Below, one piece after another: positions 44,641 through 54,930 of a DNA stretch of 64,000 nucleotides. Both the position numbers and the translations under genes were made by a program. This stretch comes from Craspedostauros australis (Eukaryota > Bacillariophyta > Bacillariophyceae > Mastogloiales > Achnanthaceae): NCBI GenBank assembly GCA_026770025.1, contig JAMXDE010000015.1:868001-932000 (forward strand), given 5' to 3'. Each line of letters opens with the position of its first letter. Within the stretch, counting starts at the first letter, position 1. A model generated the notes under the pieces. The model did not search any database. It worked only from the letters and a program-made list of their open reading frames with translations, and was not told where the DNA came from.

Positions 44641-46510
44641 TCATAATTTGCGACGCTATCATCAGCGACGCCATCATCAGCAACGCCATCATTTGCGACG
44701 CCATCATTTGCCACTCCATCATCAGCGACGCCACCATCAGCAACGTTGTTATCATCAGCAACGCCATCATCAGCAACGCCATCATCAGCAACACCATCAT
44801 CAGCAACGCCATCATCAGTGACACCATCATCAGCGACGCCATCATCAGCAACGCCATCATTTGCAATGCCATCATCAACAATGCCATCATCAGCAACTCC
44901 ATCATTTGCGACGCCATCATTTGCCACTCCATCATCAGCGACGCCACCATCAGCAACGCCATCATCAGCGACTCCATCATTTGCGACGTCGTTATCATCA
45001 GCAACGCCATCATCAGTGATGCCATCATCAGCAACGCCATCATCAGCGACGCCATCATCAGCAACGCCATCATCGGCGATGCCATCATCAGCAACGCCAT
45101 CATCAGCGACGATATCATCAGCGACTCCATCATTTGCAACGCCATCATTTGCGACGCCATCATCAGCAACGCCATCATCAGCGACTCCATCATTTGCGAC
45201 GCCATCATCAGCAACGCCATAATTTGCGACGCCATCATCAGCAACGCCATAATTTGCAACGCCATAATTTGCGACGCTATCATCAGCAACGCCATCATCA
45301 GCAACTCCATCATCAGCGACGCCATCATCAGCAACGCCATAATTTGCAACGCCATCATCAGCAACGCCATCATCAGTGACGCCATCATCAGCAACGCCAT
45401 CATCAGCGACTCCATCATTTGCGACGCCATCATCAGCAACGCCATCATTTGCAACGCCATGATTTGCAACGCCACCATCAGCAACGCCATCATCAGTGAC
45501 GCCATCATCAGTGACGCTATCATCAGCGACGCCATCATCAGCAACGCCATAATTTGCGACACTATCATCATCGACGATATCGTTTGTGACACCATCATCA
45601 GCGATGCCATCATTTGCGACGCCATCATTTGCGACGCCATCATCAACAACGCCATCATTTGCGACGTTATTATCAGCAACGCCATCATCAGCGACGCCAT
45701 CATCAGCAACGCCATCATTTGCAACGCCATCATCAGCAACGCCATCATCAGTGACAATATCATTTGCGACGCCATCATTTGCGACGCCGTCATCAGCGAT
45801 TCCATCATTTGCGACGTTATTATCAGCGACGCCATCATCAGCGACGCCATAATTTGCGACGCTATCATCAGTGACGATATCATTTGTGACGCCATCATCA
45901 GCAACGCCATCATTTGCAACGGCATCATCAGCAACGCCATCGTCAGCGACTCCATCATCAGCGACTCCATCATTTGCGACGCCATCATTTGCAACGCCAT
46001 CATCAGCGACGCCATCATCAGCGACGATATCATCAGCAACAACATCATTAGCGACGTTATTATCAACACACCATCATCAGCAACGCCATCATCAGCGACA
46101 ATATTATTTGCAATGCCATCATCAGCGACGCCATCATCAGCAACGCCATCATTTGCGACGTTTTTATCAGCGACGCCATCATCAGCGACGATATCATTTG
46201 CGACGCCATCATCAGTGACAATATCATCAGCGACGATATCATTTGCGACGCCATCATTTGCAACGCCATCATCAGTGACGCTATCATTTGCGACACCATC
46301 ATTTGCAATGCCATCATCAGTGACAGTATCATCAGCGACGCCACAGCGACTCCATCATTTGCGACGTTATTGTCAGCAACGCCATCATCAGCAACGCCAT
46401 CATCAGCAACGCCATCATCAGCGACGCCATCATTTGCGATGCCATCATTTGTGACACTATCATTTGTGACGATATCATTTGCAACGCCATCATTTGCAAC
46501 GCCATCACAT
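44640..46510. repeat. 15-bp minisatellite inside the transposon
   Basis: About 120 head-to-tail units of 15 bp, in two main types: CCATCATCAGCAACG and CCATCATTTGCGACG, with single-base variants and a few longer units. Because the unit is a multiple of three and has few stop triplets, long frames stay open on both strands. Plus-strand reading 44607-46454 would give (S/C)(N/D)AII pentads; minus-strand reading gives Met/Leu/Ala/Ser pentads. Neither starts with an ATG in a convincing context, so I treat this as repeat DNA rather than a gene. Confidence 0.85.
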
Positions 46511-46607
46511 GCGCCACGAACGTGATGTAACTAGGAAATAGTAACAGTTGATTATGTATGGCACTATCGAAAGTGCACATTATTGAAATGAACGACAGCC
46601 AATTGGA

Positions 46608-48047
46608 TCATGGAATCAAGCTGATATACTCCTCCATGGACAGCTTTTCAGATGTGTATCGTGATGATTGCTCATTGCCATAGAGTGTGCAACGAAGGTT
46701 GGTGAAAAATGCCGCAATGTACTGCATGTGGGTGAGCGGATTCCAATACATCTTGAGCTGATTCTTCACCCCCAGCAATGGGAAGTTCCTGCCGATCTCC
46801 ATGAACTCCCACTCAACACAGATTCGTGCACTAGACATGTCCTTGTTGCACAGAGCTTCAGAAGAACCCCGAGTGGTGTTGCGAAATGCACCAAGAATGT
46901 ATGCTGTCGTTTGGTACGCCGGATCGCCATACAAACGATACAGCGGATCGTGACCAGGCAAAGGCATCAATTGGCGCAAGCGATCCTCGACTTCACTCTC
47001 ACGCAACATGTGCATGTCATGGCGGGCGCCCAGGATGGGCCCATAGTAATGAAGAATCAATCCGTCTGCACCAACAATCCCTTGGAACTTTACTCCGTGC
47101 AGATGTTTGTGGCCAGAATATGCCAATTCTTGGTTGTAGGTTGGTCGGCATGTCGCAGAGAACGTCCCGTCGACGAAGCCGATGACATTGTTGACCAATT
47201 GTTTTGTGAGCTTGCAGACATTGTCAGCGTACTGCTGAAAGCGAGGGTAGAACAGCCCAATGTCACTCAGGTATGGAGCCGCGATTTCATAGAAGTAAAG
47301 AAAGAAGGTGGAACAGATACAAGAAAGCCTGTTGACATCCATATCGAAGCGATCCTCCATGTCAATCAATCGATCTCGATGAGCCAATTGATACAGCATG
47401 ATCAGAACACCGACCTCGAAGGACACAGCCAAACGATTCTTGACCTGTATAGATCTGGGATCGGCCTCACTAGACACAGCGTTGAATTTGGGCCAAAGCG
47501 CGACGAGGATTCGACGCAGGTGGTCCTTCCGAAACCGGAAGTGTTTCAGAGCATCCCTCTCTGACAGCTGACGAATTGTGACGCCGCGATTGCTATGAAT
47601 CCGGGGAGGATCCAGTGGAAGAAGGTATTGATGCTGCAGTCGCAGCGTGTGCACACCAAGGGCAAGCACATCGCGGAAGTGCAGAAGGAGATCCTCCATG
47701 TCGTCATCGTCAAGATTGTCTATTGGAAGCTGAGCTAGCCATGTAGCGGCATGCACGAATCTGGCCCTTGCCTCTGCACAGGCCTCGCGCTCGGGCAAGC
47801 AATTCCACACGCGTTGAGACATCTTTCGGAGAAGTCCATTGTGAGAACACATGCGAGGCAAGTGGTGCATATGACCAACATGGCAGAGCCACTGAAACGG
47901 AAGAGGAGGCAAAGATACGAACAAGCACGAACATGCAAGTGGAAGAGTTGAACATTTTTTTGTTCGTTGTGAACGGAAACGACAAGTGGAGAGAAACGAA
48001 CTTCCTCTTGTGAGAATCTCGCGCCAAAGCAGGCTACTCGAAAACAT
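46608..48047 (-). CDS. Harbinger-type DDE transposase
   Basis: A 479-residue protein of the DDE_Tnp_4 (PIF/Harbinger) superfamily, which cuts and pastes the surrounding element. The catalytic triad is visible: first Asp in NNVIGFVDGTF (about 287-297), second in YYGPILGARHDMHMLRES (about 338-355), and Glu in CVEWEFMEIGRNFPLL (about 427-442). KHLHGVKFQGIV and YRLYGDPAYQ are the usual core segments between them. The N-terminal part has helices resembling the HTH of the family (LAVSFEVGVLIMLYQLAHRD). The ATG at 48047 is the first in frame. The first ~60 residues (Cys/Ser/Leu-rich) look unlike coding sequence, so the true start may be a later Met. No stop or frameshift interrupts the core. Confidence 0.85.
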   Translation of the reverse strand: MFSSSLLWREILTRGSSFLSTCRFRSQRTKKCSTLPLACSCLFVSLPPLPFQWLCHVGHMHHLPRMCSHNGLLRKMSQRVWNCLPEREACAEARARFVHAATWLAQLPIDNLDDDDMEDLLLHFRDVLALGVHTLRLQHQYLLPLDPPRIHSNRGVTIRQLSERDALKHFRFRKDHLRRILVALWPKFNAVSSEADPRSIQVKNRLAVSFEVGVLIMLYQLAHRDRLIDMEDRFDMDVNRLSCICSTFFLYFYEIAAPYLSDIGLFYPRFQQYADNVCKLTKQLVNNVIGFVDGTFSATCRPTYNQELAYSGHKHLHGVKFQGIVGADGLILHYYGPILGARHDMHMLRESEVEDRLRQLMPLPGHDPLYRLYGDPAYQTTAYILGAFRNTTRGSSEALCNKDMSSARICVEWEFMEIGRNFPLLGVKNQLKMYWNPLTHMQYIAAFFTNLRCTLYGNEQSSRYTSEKLSMEEYISLIP

Positions 48048-48185
48048 GGATAAGGCTAGACAACTTTGATGATGTCATCGTATGATTACTTTGATTTACT
48101 TCAGTCCTTCCAAGATTCAATGTCACAGCGAACCTTTGGGGGAGGCGTCCCAAATCGCGTCACATCGACAGTTTCAGGGGACGGC

Positions 48186-48210
48186 TTAAAGTTACATGCG
48201 ATAACTCTCT
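48186..48210 (-). repeat. Right terminal inverted repeat, Harbinger-type element
   Basis: Inverted partner of 43710-43734, no mismatch over 25 bases. Confidence 0.9.
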
Positions 48211-49832
48211 ACTATACACCGCACACCATTTCATCACACCGGAACCAAATGCACTGATAGACGGTAACATTGGCAGTTGAGAAGCAACATGCTCCACTCT
48301 CTGTAGTTCGTGGAATGGCCTAGCACCAGGAATGAGAAGGGCTGAATGTTGGTTGCTGTTGAGACAACGAACCAAACAGAAGAACTATGGTTGAGATTTG
48401 CTGGTTGGCCGACCTTCGAAGAGCAACGCGCTCACTGGTATTGCATTGATACGTTCTTTCCTTTCCTTTCGTGAGTAAAGTGTGTATGATGAAGAATGCG
48501 CAGCAGCCTCATACATGAATGCGAAGCAAATTCATTCTCAACGAAGCTGGCCCTCTCCATCCCGTCGATGGTTTCTCCGATGCTTCTGCTATCTGGATCC
48601 CACGGACGAACTGACTCGCTTGCTCTCCCTCTCTCTCTCTCTCTCTCTCTCAGCCTCACCGTCCCACAAAGGCCATGCCCACTCGCTCTTGTTCGTTCCA
48701 CTTACCTCGTCTCAGCTTGGTTGGCCTTGCGTTTTGTTGCTTCGTCAGATCGTAGTCCAGACCTGCCAAACATGTACGAACTCCCATTCGGAGTCATTCC
48801 TTGCATCGACCAGGCTCTCCGCTTTGAGACACACAACGCACATGCTTTGCTCAACACTGCAATCGCTTCATCAACGCACAACTATCCTCGCAGCTCTCTC
48901 CAACTTCTGTTCACGATCTTCGAGTTCCGTGTTTCCGCCAACACCACGACGCCTCATTTTCGTTCCTTCGTGATGGCGGGTCCTTTCTCGTCTCATTCAC
49001 GACCGACAGAATCCACATTTATTGTATGTGCCTTCAGACGCACGCACAAACGCTGGCGCAGTCCTTTTCGCCTTGCCCATGGCGACGGGCGTATGCCAAC
49101 CACGCGTGATTGATCCGCTCTCGGAGAATCATCAACGAATTAACCAAGCCACTGACGTCAACTATGCCAACTCAAGTCGAACCCAAACGCAACACTCCAG
49201 ACGAGCAACCAACCAACCAACCAACCAACCAACACTCACACATGCCTGTAGACATGGCTGGATGATGTTCCCATCTCCTTGAATTCATAACCTTGCACTG
49301 ATACCCACACACACGCAAGAGGACGAAGAAAGGCAACAGTGGTGGCACTTCCTCTTCATCACGCCTCCTGTTGATCTGATGGAGTCCTCATTCTGCTCAA
49401 GTTGTATTACTCGTACGACTACAATGCTCCACTCATACTCGTGCAGCGGAACAGACTGGTTGTGTGGTATCACCACCATCGCGCGGATTGATGTCAAGGA
49501 GGGTCTGCTCACACCATACAATGAAGTTGACGACGAAGTCGGTACGCTGTCGCAACAGAACCAAATTCAGCCCAAGTATTGCATCCACTCTTCCAGCTCT
49601 GCGACCGAGTTGCGTATCGTACACGAACAAGAATACTTGACCGTCCACGACGATGCCACACGGACACGCTCGTCTCTCCATCTCCACCAATGGCAGTAAT
49701 CGTGTTATTGCCACTTCCTTGGCGGTGCTGGCGTTTAACTCTACTCAACGGGCTACTCCACGCGATGCAGCTGTGTTGATCAACAACATGTTTCTTCGCC
49801 GTCAATGTGCGTACTCTCGGAATGGAAACCAC
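48211..49832. other. Intergenic, no gene recognised
   Basis: Between the Harbinger-type element and the TRIM-like element. It contains (CT)11 at 48629-48650 and an (AACC)n run near 49203-49230. A 205-codon frame (48496-49113 plus) passes straight through the CT run and shows no domain. AACCAC at 49827-49832 is the left target copy of the TRIM-like element. Confidence 0.5.
48629..48650. repeat. (CT)11 microsatellite
   Basis: A perfect dinucleotide run in intergenic DNA. Confidence 0.9.
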
Positions 49833-49997
49833 TGTCGAAATGTGTGACATCAGTAATTCCCGATTGTACGGGACTGAACCAAAATAGAGTACAGAAACAA
49901 CAAATACCCCCCTATCGTCAACGTGGCAAGCGCATGATCGATCACTCCTGAGCGTTACAGGAGCACGTTACTTTTAGGACTACGGGGAATTTCGACA
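49833..49997 (+). repeat. 5' LTR of the TRIM-like element
   Basis: 165 bp; apparently identical to 50354-50518. Confidence 0.9.
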
Positions 49998-50040
49998 TGG
50001 TAACGTAAACCTGTGGCTTACGCCCGGGAGAACGAAATAG

Positions 50041-50372
50041 TTGACTGAGGAAGAATCAGACCGGACCAGCTTCATGGGTTCGATACCACCGACACCTGAT
50101 TTTCCGAAGCAAAAAGATGAACGACGATACAACGAGAGCAAAAAGTGCAGAGCAACCCGCAGGTGGAACATCGAGACCTGGGAGGGCGACCGCTTGCATC
50201 AGCGGTATACGAAAAAGGAACGTGACAACGGTTTCAAGCAGAGTGCAAGAGAGAAGCTGAAGGCCCAACAACCCCAGAAGAAGACACACAGAGACGGACA
50301 AGCACAACAACCAACCAACCAATCATCGAGTACAAATCGCGAATTAGGGAGGGTGTCGAAATGTGTGACATC
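50041..50372 (+). other. Short open interior of the TRIM-like element
   Basis: A frame with no ATG at its beginning (TTG at 50041) encodes a very basic, Gln/Lys/Arg-rich stretch (KKCRATRRWNIETWEGD, REKLKAQQPQKKTHRDG). The frame continues into the 3' LTR. It could be the residue of a nucleic-acid-binding Gag segment, but no zinc knuckle is present and coding is doubtful. Confidence 0.3.
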
Positions 50373-50518
50373 AGTAATTCCCGATTGTACGGGACTGAAC
50401 CAAAATAGAGTACAGAAACAACAAATACCCCCCTATCGTCAACGTGGCAAGCGCATGATCGATCACTCCTGAGCGTTACAGGAGCACGTTACTTTTAGGA
50501 CTACGGGGAATTTCGACA
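50354..50518 (+). repeat. 3' LTR of the TRIM-like element
   Basis: 165 bp; apparently identical to 49833-49997, preceded by AGGGAGGG. Confidence 0.9.
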
Positions 50519-50619
50519 AACCACTGTACTCGTACGCATTACTCGTATGGATGCAGGCCACCTTTCGGCTCCATTCTGCCTCAACGCCTTCGCGCACACG
50601 CACGCGCCGATCGACGCCC

Positions 50620-52286
50620 TCACTTGGCGACTGTGAACACTCTGTCGTTGCAACTAATCTCCAGCATATCCTCCGCATTGTATCGCGCATAGCAACCATG
50701 AGCTCTCTGGCAATACTCCAATTCACGTTCCACGTCGGTGCCCTCAAGTTTCTTTCTGTGCACCGCAAATGCGTGTTCAAAATATCCAAATGGGCGTTTG
50801 TGCTTGACGTTCAATTGCAAGCCGAGGCCGCCCCAGGAATGTGACGCATCTGCTTGCCCGTACGTTGACCAAATGATCGGTTGGTTGTTCATTTGGGCGA
50901 GAGCACCGCCATGGTGTCCGTATGTCAAGCCCGCTTGCTTGAAATATTCGTCGATCTCATCGAAGTATGCAAGCGACGAGTTCATGAAGCCCGTCTTTTC
51001 ATTGCAAATCGGTTGCATGTTCCCGGTTTGGTAAAAGTCTTCATACGTCTGTACAAGGCTGAACCACAACCCAGGTTGATCTGTGACATAATGTGTGCAA
51101 TGCGTACGAGAAGCAAACAATGATTGGATATAGATGAAGCAGAGTGTCGAGTGCACATTACAGAGTGTAATGGGGGTATGTCCGAAAGCACGACACGTTT
51201 CAAATTTGGCACGGCATGAGGTGATAAGGACGAAGAATGATGAAGCGAAGAGTGGGGTGCGCTCATGATACGATGCCACAATTTTGATGGCTGCGAGTTT
51301 GGATCGTCGTGAGCGGCACCATCATCAAAAGCAGACGCTGAAAGTGCGCTAGCAGCGCTGACTGCGTATCCAAGGGGACGCTGCCAAGCGCGCCACTATT
51401 GAATAGAATAGAGGGGGTAGCCCTTACCACTGTGCTGCCATTCGTATGTTGGTCCACTCCGCCTCATCTTCATGGGCACGTTGCCCCTCTGACACAGCCC
51501 GTCGCCAAACTTCATCCAATTGTCCAACATGCGCTTGCCGAAGGGTGAATTCTTCACGAGAACCGCAAAACTGGAGAAGTGGAATGTATTGATATCGTCT
51601 GTCGGAACGAACACGCTGGGCGTTTGGTTGTAAACCTTGAATTCTCGGAGGAAGGACTCCAGTGGGAACGATAAGTCGCGGAAGTAATGATCGGCGTCAG
51701 CGTACATGACCCAGTCGTAGTCGTCGATGATCGCCTGCAGGTGGGGTACGCGGTTCCAATGTCCGAAATTCAGCCATGGCGATGCATCTTTCTGTTGCTG
51801 TGTGAATGATTCAGTTTGATTAACGATCAAGTCATAATCCCACAGATAGGCGTAGCATGCCTTGTTGACCATGTGCTTCAATTCCTTGAGCCTTGTATCT
51901 GCTCCGAGGGACGGCACGAAGGAAGACAGCAATGCGATTCGTGGACGTCGTTTGTTGGAGTCGATGTGATGAGAGCCATTGGCTCTGGTGTAGTTGATGC
52001 TGTTAGTGATGTTTGTTTCAGTCCCATTGAGCGCGGCAGATGTTTCTGGCTGCTCAGCAGTCACAACCTTGCTGAAGGAAGGCATATCCTGGACTTCGAT
52101 GAATGGAACCGCCAGCTGTCTGTTGGTTGACCTGAGAAGGAGCATGTTGGCGAAGAATGAGATGGCCATGAAAATATGCAGCAACGTAGCGTTCTGCTTC
52201 GTTCTTGCTGCGACCTGAGCAGTCGGACGACCACTTTCGCGGGACGTCGGCCGCCGCTTCTTTGACTGTTTCCTGACCTCTTTCAT
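50620..52286 (-). CDS. Type II membrane glycosyltransferase-like protein (2 exons)
   Basis: Exon 1 is 52286-51428 and exon 2 is 51080-50620; the 347-bp intron has GTAAGG...TCACAG ends and splits a codon, rebuilding HSDQPGLWFSL. The product is 439 residues. Residues 1-36 are very basic (KQSKKRRPTSRESG), and one transmembrane helix follows at about 37-53 (ATLLHIFMAISFFANMLLL), typical of Golgi enzymes. The stem has several N-x-S/T sites. The catalytic-like domain has ACYAYLWDYDLIVNQTESF, LQAIIDDYDWVMYADADHYF with a DxD motif (YADADHYF), and late HHGGALAQMNNQPIIWSTYG. This pattern is nearest to GT34/GMA12-MNN10-type galactosyl- or mannosyltransferases, but the match is by eye. The TRIM-like element ends about 100 bp past its stop codon. 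Confidence 0.65.
51081..51427 (-). other. Intron of the glycosyltransferase-like gene
   Basis: A 347-bp intron, GTAAGGGCT to TATGTCACAG on the minus strand; the longest intron in the window. Reading through it gives a stop within ten codons. Confidence 0.75.
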
Positions 52287-53661
52287 CCTGACGGCAATGG
52301 CCGTGCGTGACAAATCCAGCTGATCTCAATTCGTTTGCAGTCTTCCCGTTTCAGTGTTGTCGGGAGATCCGCCCTTGCATCCTTTCTTTGCCGTTGTCCT
52401 GTTTGTGGCAAACCGTTTGGATGGTGTTGCTGCGGCCTCCATCTGCTCGATCATCACGTCCCCTGTTCTGAGGAGGAGGATTTTCCCAAACCGGGATATG
52501 TACGAAACCGTTGAAACGGCGTTACACGATAGACGCCACTACCATTCATGGACGACACAGTAATGCAGCAACTACACTGACACATACGACATCGATAAGA
52601 CTCATAATCTGCATCTTTACTCTTTTTCATCCTAATTGGGGTTCACGTGTGTCGTAACTTGTTCCAAACGCGCATCGAGAGTCCGGCCCAACGTATCCAG
52701 AAACCGGTTTAGTGCGAGTCCGTCTGCATGCACACGTTTTCTTTATTTAGGGCAATCGCACATGCCGCTCCTCTCACTTAAGCGGCTCTGACTGATGGCG
52801 GGCCCGGCAAGCGTGCACGCTCACTCAAATCGCTTCTGCATCTCAAAACACATCCGAGCAAATAGCTTTTTGTGCTTTTTGTGCCTTCACAACAAGACGA
52901 ACAAGCACGAACAAAGAAGAAAGCGCCAACCGTCGCGAAAACACTCCTCCCACGGTAGTGAAACAAACAACTAGTTGGGACACACTAGCCCCACAACCGT
53001 GTTAGAGCTGCGAATCCAAGCAAGTAAGTCCTTGTGTGAGCGAAATTAATTCGCTCATTCGACACCAGGACCCACTAACATGCACAAAATGTGCAACAAG
53101 GACACAGTGGATAACCAAGCAAGACGGGGCGCAAAATCAGACACTCACCATGCTATCATGACAATCTGATCTTGCATTCCGCTTCTCACCATCTGCTCTG
53201 ACGCAAGCAACACTCCACCTGCAAGTGCATTGCTTCCTTCTGTCATAAGTTGCTGCAACCAATCAGATTGTAGCTCTCAACAAGACCAAATTGGCTCTTC
53301 CTTGCTCTGGATTGGAAGATTCGGGTCAGATCTCCAAAGAAAGGATATGCATCAACTGCTCCACAGGAGTAGGTGGTGTCCTGTTTGGTTCTACCAAAGG
53401 ACGGCTTATCCCATGGCTCTGCATGCTTGACTTTTCTATGACTCCTCAAGTTGGACAACCTTTCATCATAAAACACATCGATTGTAGTTCACAACCTATT
53501 GCAATTGCCCTACAGTTCACATCTATCAAATTCACTTTTCCCTGCCTGGCTCTCAACAACAAGCGGTTTTCAAACCGGTTGAGAACAGGCCATCTCAGGG
53601 AGCGTGTCCCCGAAAGGCACAAAACAATCACTCAAATACAAATATCCCTAATACGTTTTGC

Positions 53662-53705
53662 TTGCGTCCGGACGCAAACTCTACGTAGCTTGCGTCCGGA
53701 CGCAA
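53662..53705. repeat. Cluster of three perfect palindromes
   Basis: TTGCGTCCGGACGCAA occurs twice (53662-53677 and 53690-53705), each its own reverse complement. CTACGTAG (53681-53688), also a palindrome, lies between them. The two long sites are 28 bp apart centre to centre, about two and a half to three helical turns. It lies 1.4 kb upstream of the glycosyltransferase-like gene. Confidence 0.85.
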
Positions 53706-53940
53706 ATGGAGGGTCGCCAAAAATGCCACTTGTACTACTCAAGTCCCATGTTCCTCCACGATGTCCTGTGTTCCAAAAAATGTGATTCCTCTCCGAAACC
53801 CGAAAATGAGTTTGTTTGTGTGCTCGACTCCTTCGAGCAACGCATTTATTGGCGATTTCCGAAGAAAAAATAACATGACGTAGTGTGGCGTCATTGGTCA
53901 TGTCTCAGGGGTTCGTTTCCGTGCGCCTGACTTGTTTTTC

Positions 53941-53948
53941 TGACGTCA
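53941..53948. promoter_or_regulatory. TGACGTCA (CRE-type) site
   Basis: A perfect cAMP-response-element octamer, the consensus of bZIP factors; related sites control CO2-responsive genes in diatoms. It lies 1.65 kb upstream of the glycosyltransferase-like gene, so its use as a promoter element is doubtful. Confidence 0.3.
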
Positions 53949-54698
53949 TGGGATCTGAGGTAATGAGGTTTTACTTTTTATTTCTGTCATCCACCGCCAT
54001 CCTGACAACAAGTTAGGATTCGGGCGTAGACGGCGCAAATTGGTGGAGGATGCCTCTTGGATCTGCCGGCTTCGGGATAACCATGTGTTGCAGTTCAAGA
54101 GAGGTGTACTGTTTGAATAGTTATTACTGTAACGATGAGTAGTAGAGTGCTTTGTAGCTAATCCTTGTCTGTTTATTATGTGTTAGCTTATATTGTTGGA
54201 AGGGTGAAGAAACGATGCCACACAACTTGGCGAGGCCCTGCACTGATGTACTTGGTTCAGTGCTTCAGGATAGACGATCAATTCAGTGCCTTGCTCTTCA
54301 TACATGTAGATACACTGCAGTGTAGGTCATGACACTTGACAGTGAAGGTCATGAAGCAGTGGCTGTGGCTGGAGCTGACCCTTGGATTCCATTGCTTGCG
54401 TTGAAGCAGGTTGGATACACGCGTGAGGACTACGGTAGTGGTGCAGTAGTCATCAGCATGGAGGGAATCGAGGTATGTTGTAGTAAAGAGGATCTGAGGA
54501 GCATATAGTTCCCAAGGTGGGTTGTGAGTCAGGTCGGTCAGGTTTGAGTCATGATGGATTTGTGAATGGAGGAGAGAAAGGAGGAGAAAAGATTTGGTGG
54601 TCAATCAAGTCGGAAGATTTCGCGCCAAAACAAGAATTTCTCCCATCGGGGTTGATACCGTGTTCGGTAATAGTCTGTCCCTTATTGAATCTCAACTG

Positions 54699-54740
54699 TT
54701 ATGTCCGAAACATGGTTATGTCCGAAACATGGTTATGTCC
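54699..54740. repeat. 17-bp tandem repeat
   Basis: The unit TTATGTCCGAAACATGG occurs twice in full and once in part (TTATGTCC). The inner part CCGAAACATGG is kept without change. Confidence 0.85.
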
Positions 54741-54930
54741 ACAAGTGGTTCAAGCCAATTCGTGGGAAAATGGTTCATGCGTGTTGGGAAATTCTCCTTA
54801 GCCTAACTGCTAGTTTAGCTCTAGTACCTCTATTATGTTCATTGGATTGTGTGGGTGTGTGCAAATTGGTTCTGGTGTGATTCTGTCGCAGATCATTGGA
54901 GCGACTCGGCCATTCAAAACTGGCGCGCGC

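Larger units (their letters stand above)
43710..48210 (-). mobile_element. PIF/Harbinger-type DNA transposon
   Basis: A 4501-bp element. Its ends are perfect 25-bp inverted repeats, 43710-43734 and 48186-48210, beginning AGAGAGTTATCGCATGTAAC, after which similarity drops except for GTCCC a few bases further in. ACT flanks both sides (43707-43709 and 48211-48213), a 3-bp target duplication as expected for the superfamily, although the usual preference is TWA or CWG. It holds one intact DDE transposase gene on the minus strand and a long 15-bp-unit minisatellite. The second Harbinger protein (Myb/SANT-like) was not found in the 930 bp at the left end. Intact ends, target copies and transposase suggest recent activity. 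Confidence 0.85.
49833..50518 (+). mobile_element. TRIM-like miniature LTR retrotransposon
   Basis: A 686-bp element bounded by two directly repeated 165-bp sequences (49833-49997 and 50354-50518) that I read as identical. Each begins TGTCGAAA and ends TTTCGACA, an 8-bp perfect inverted end with TG...CA termini. AACCAC flanks both sides (49827-49832 and 50519-50524), a 6-bp target duplication. The 356-bp interior has no reverse transcriptase or other known domain. It begins TGGTAACG, partly like a Met-tRNA primer site (TGGTA), and ends with the purine run AGGGAGGG before the second repeat. These features fit a terminal-repeat retrotransposon in miniature, mobilised by a partner element. Strand is inferred from primer site and purine tract. 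Confidence 0.85.
52287..54930. other. Intergenic region with palindromes and short repeats
   Basis: Between the start of the glycosyltransferase-like gene and the stop of the plastid-targeted gene, both minus strand. It contains the palindrome cluster at 53662-53705, a TGACGTCA site at 53941-53948, and a 17-bp tandem repeat at 54699-54740, listed separately. Frames around 53230-53785 are open on both strands but match nothing I know. Confidence 0.5.

Noticed and set aside
44607-46454. A 615-codon frame of (S/C)(N/D)AII pentads as a possible pentapeptide-repeat protein.
   Set aside because: It begins with TTG rather than ATG, frames are equally open on the other strand, and everything follows from a 15-bp repeat unit. 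Kept as a finding about the repeat, not as a gene.
48496-49113. A 205-codon plus-strand frame right of the Harbinger-type element.
   Set aside because: It reads through the (CT)11 microsatellite and has no recognisable domain.
50083-50096. GGTTCGATACC inside the TRIM-like element resembles a tRNA B-box.
   Set aside because: The flanking bases cannot form the T-arm stem and no tRNA-like fold is possible around it.
53230-53785. Open frames on both strands near 53.5 kb as a possible transposase remnant.
   Set aside because: A weak resemblance to ISXO2-type or piggyBac transposases disappears on closer reading; no catalytic Asp pattern is present.
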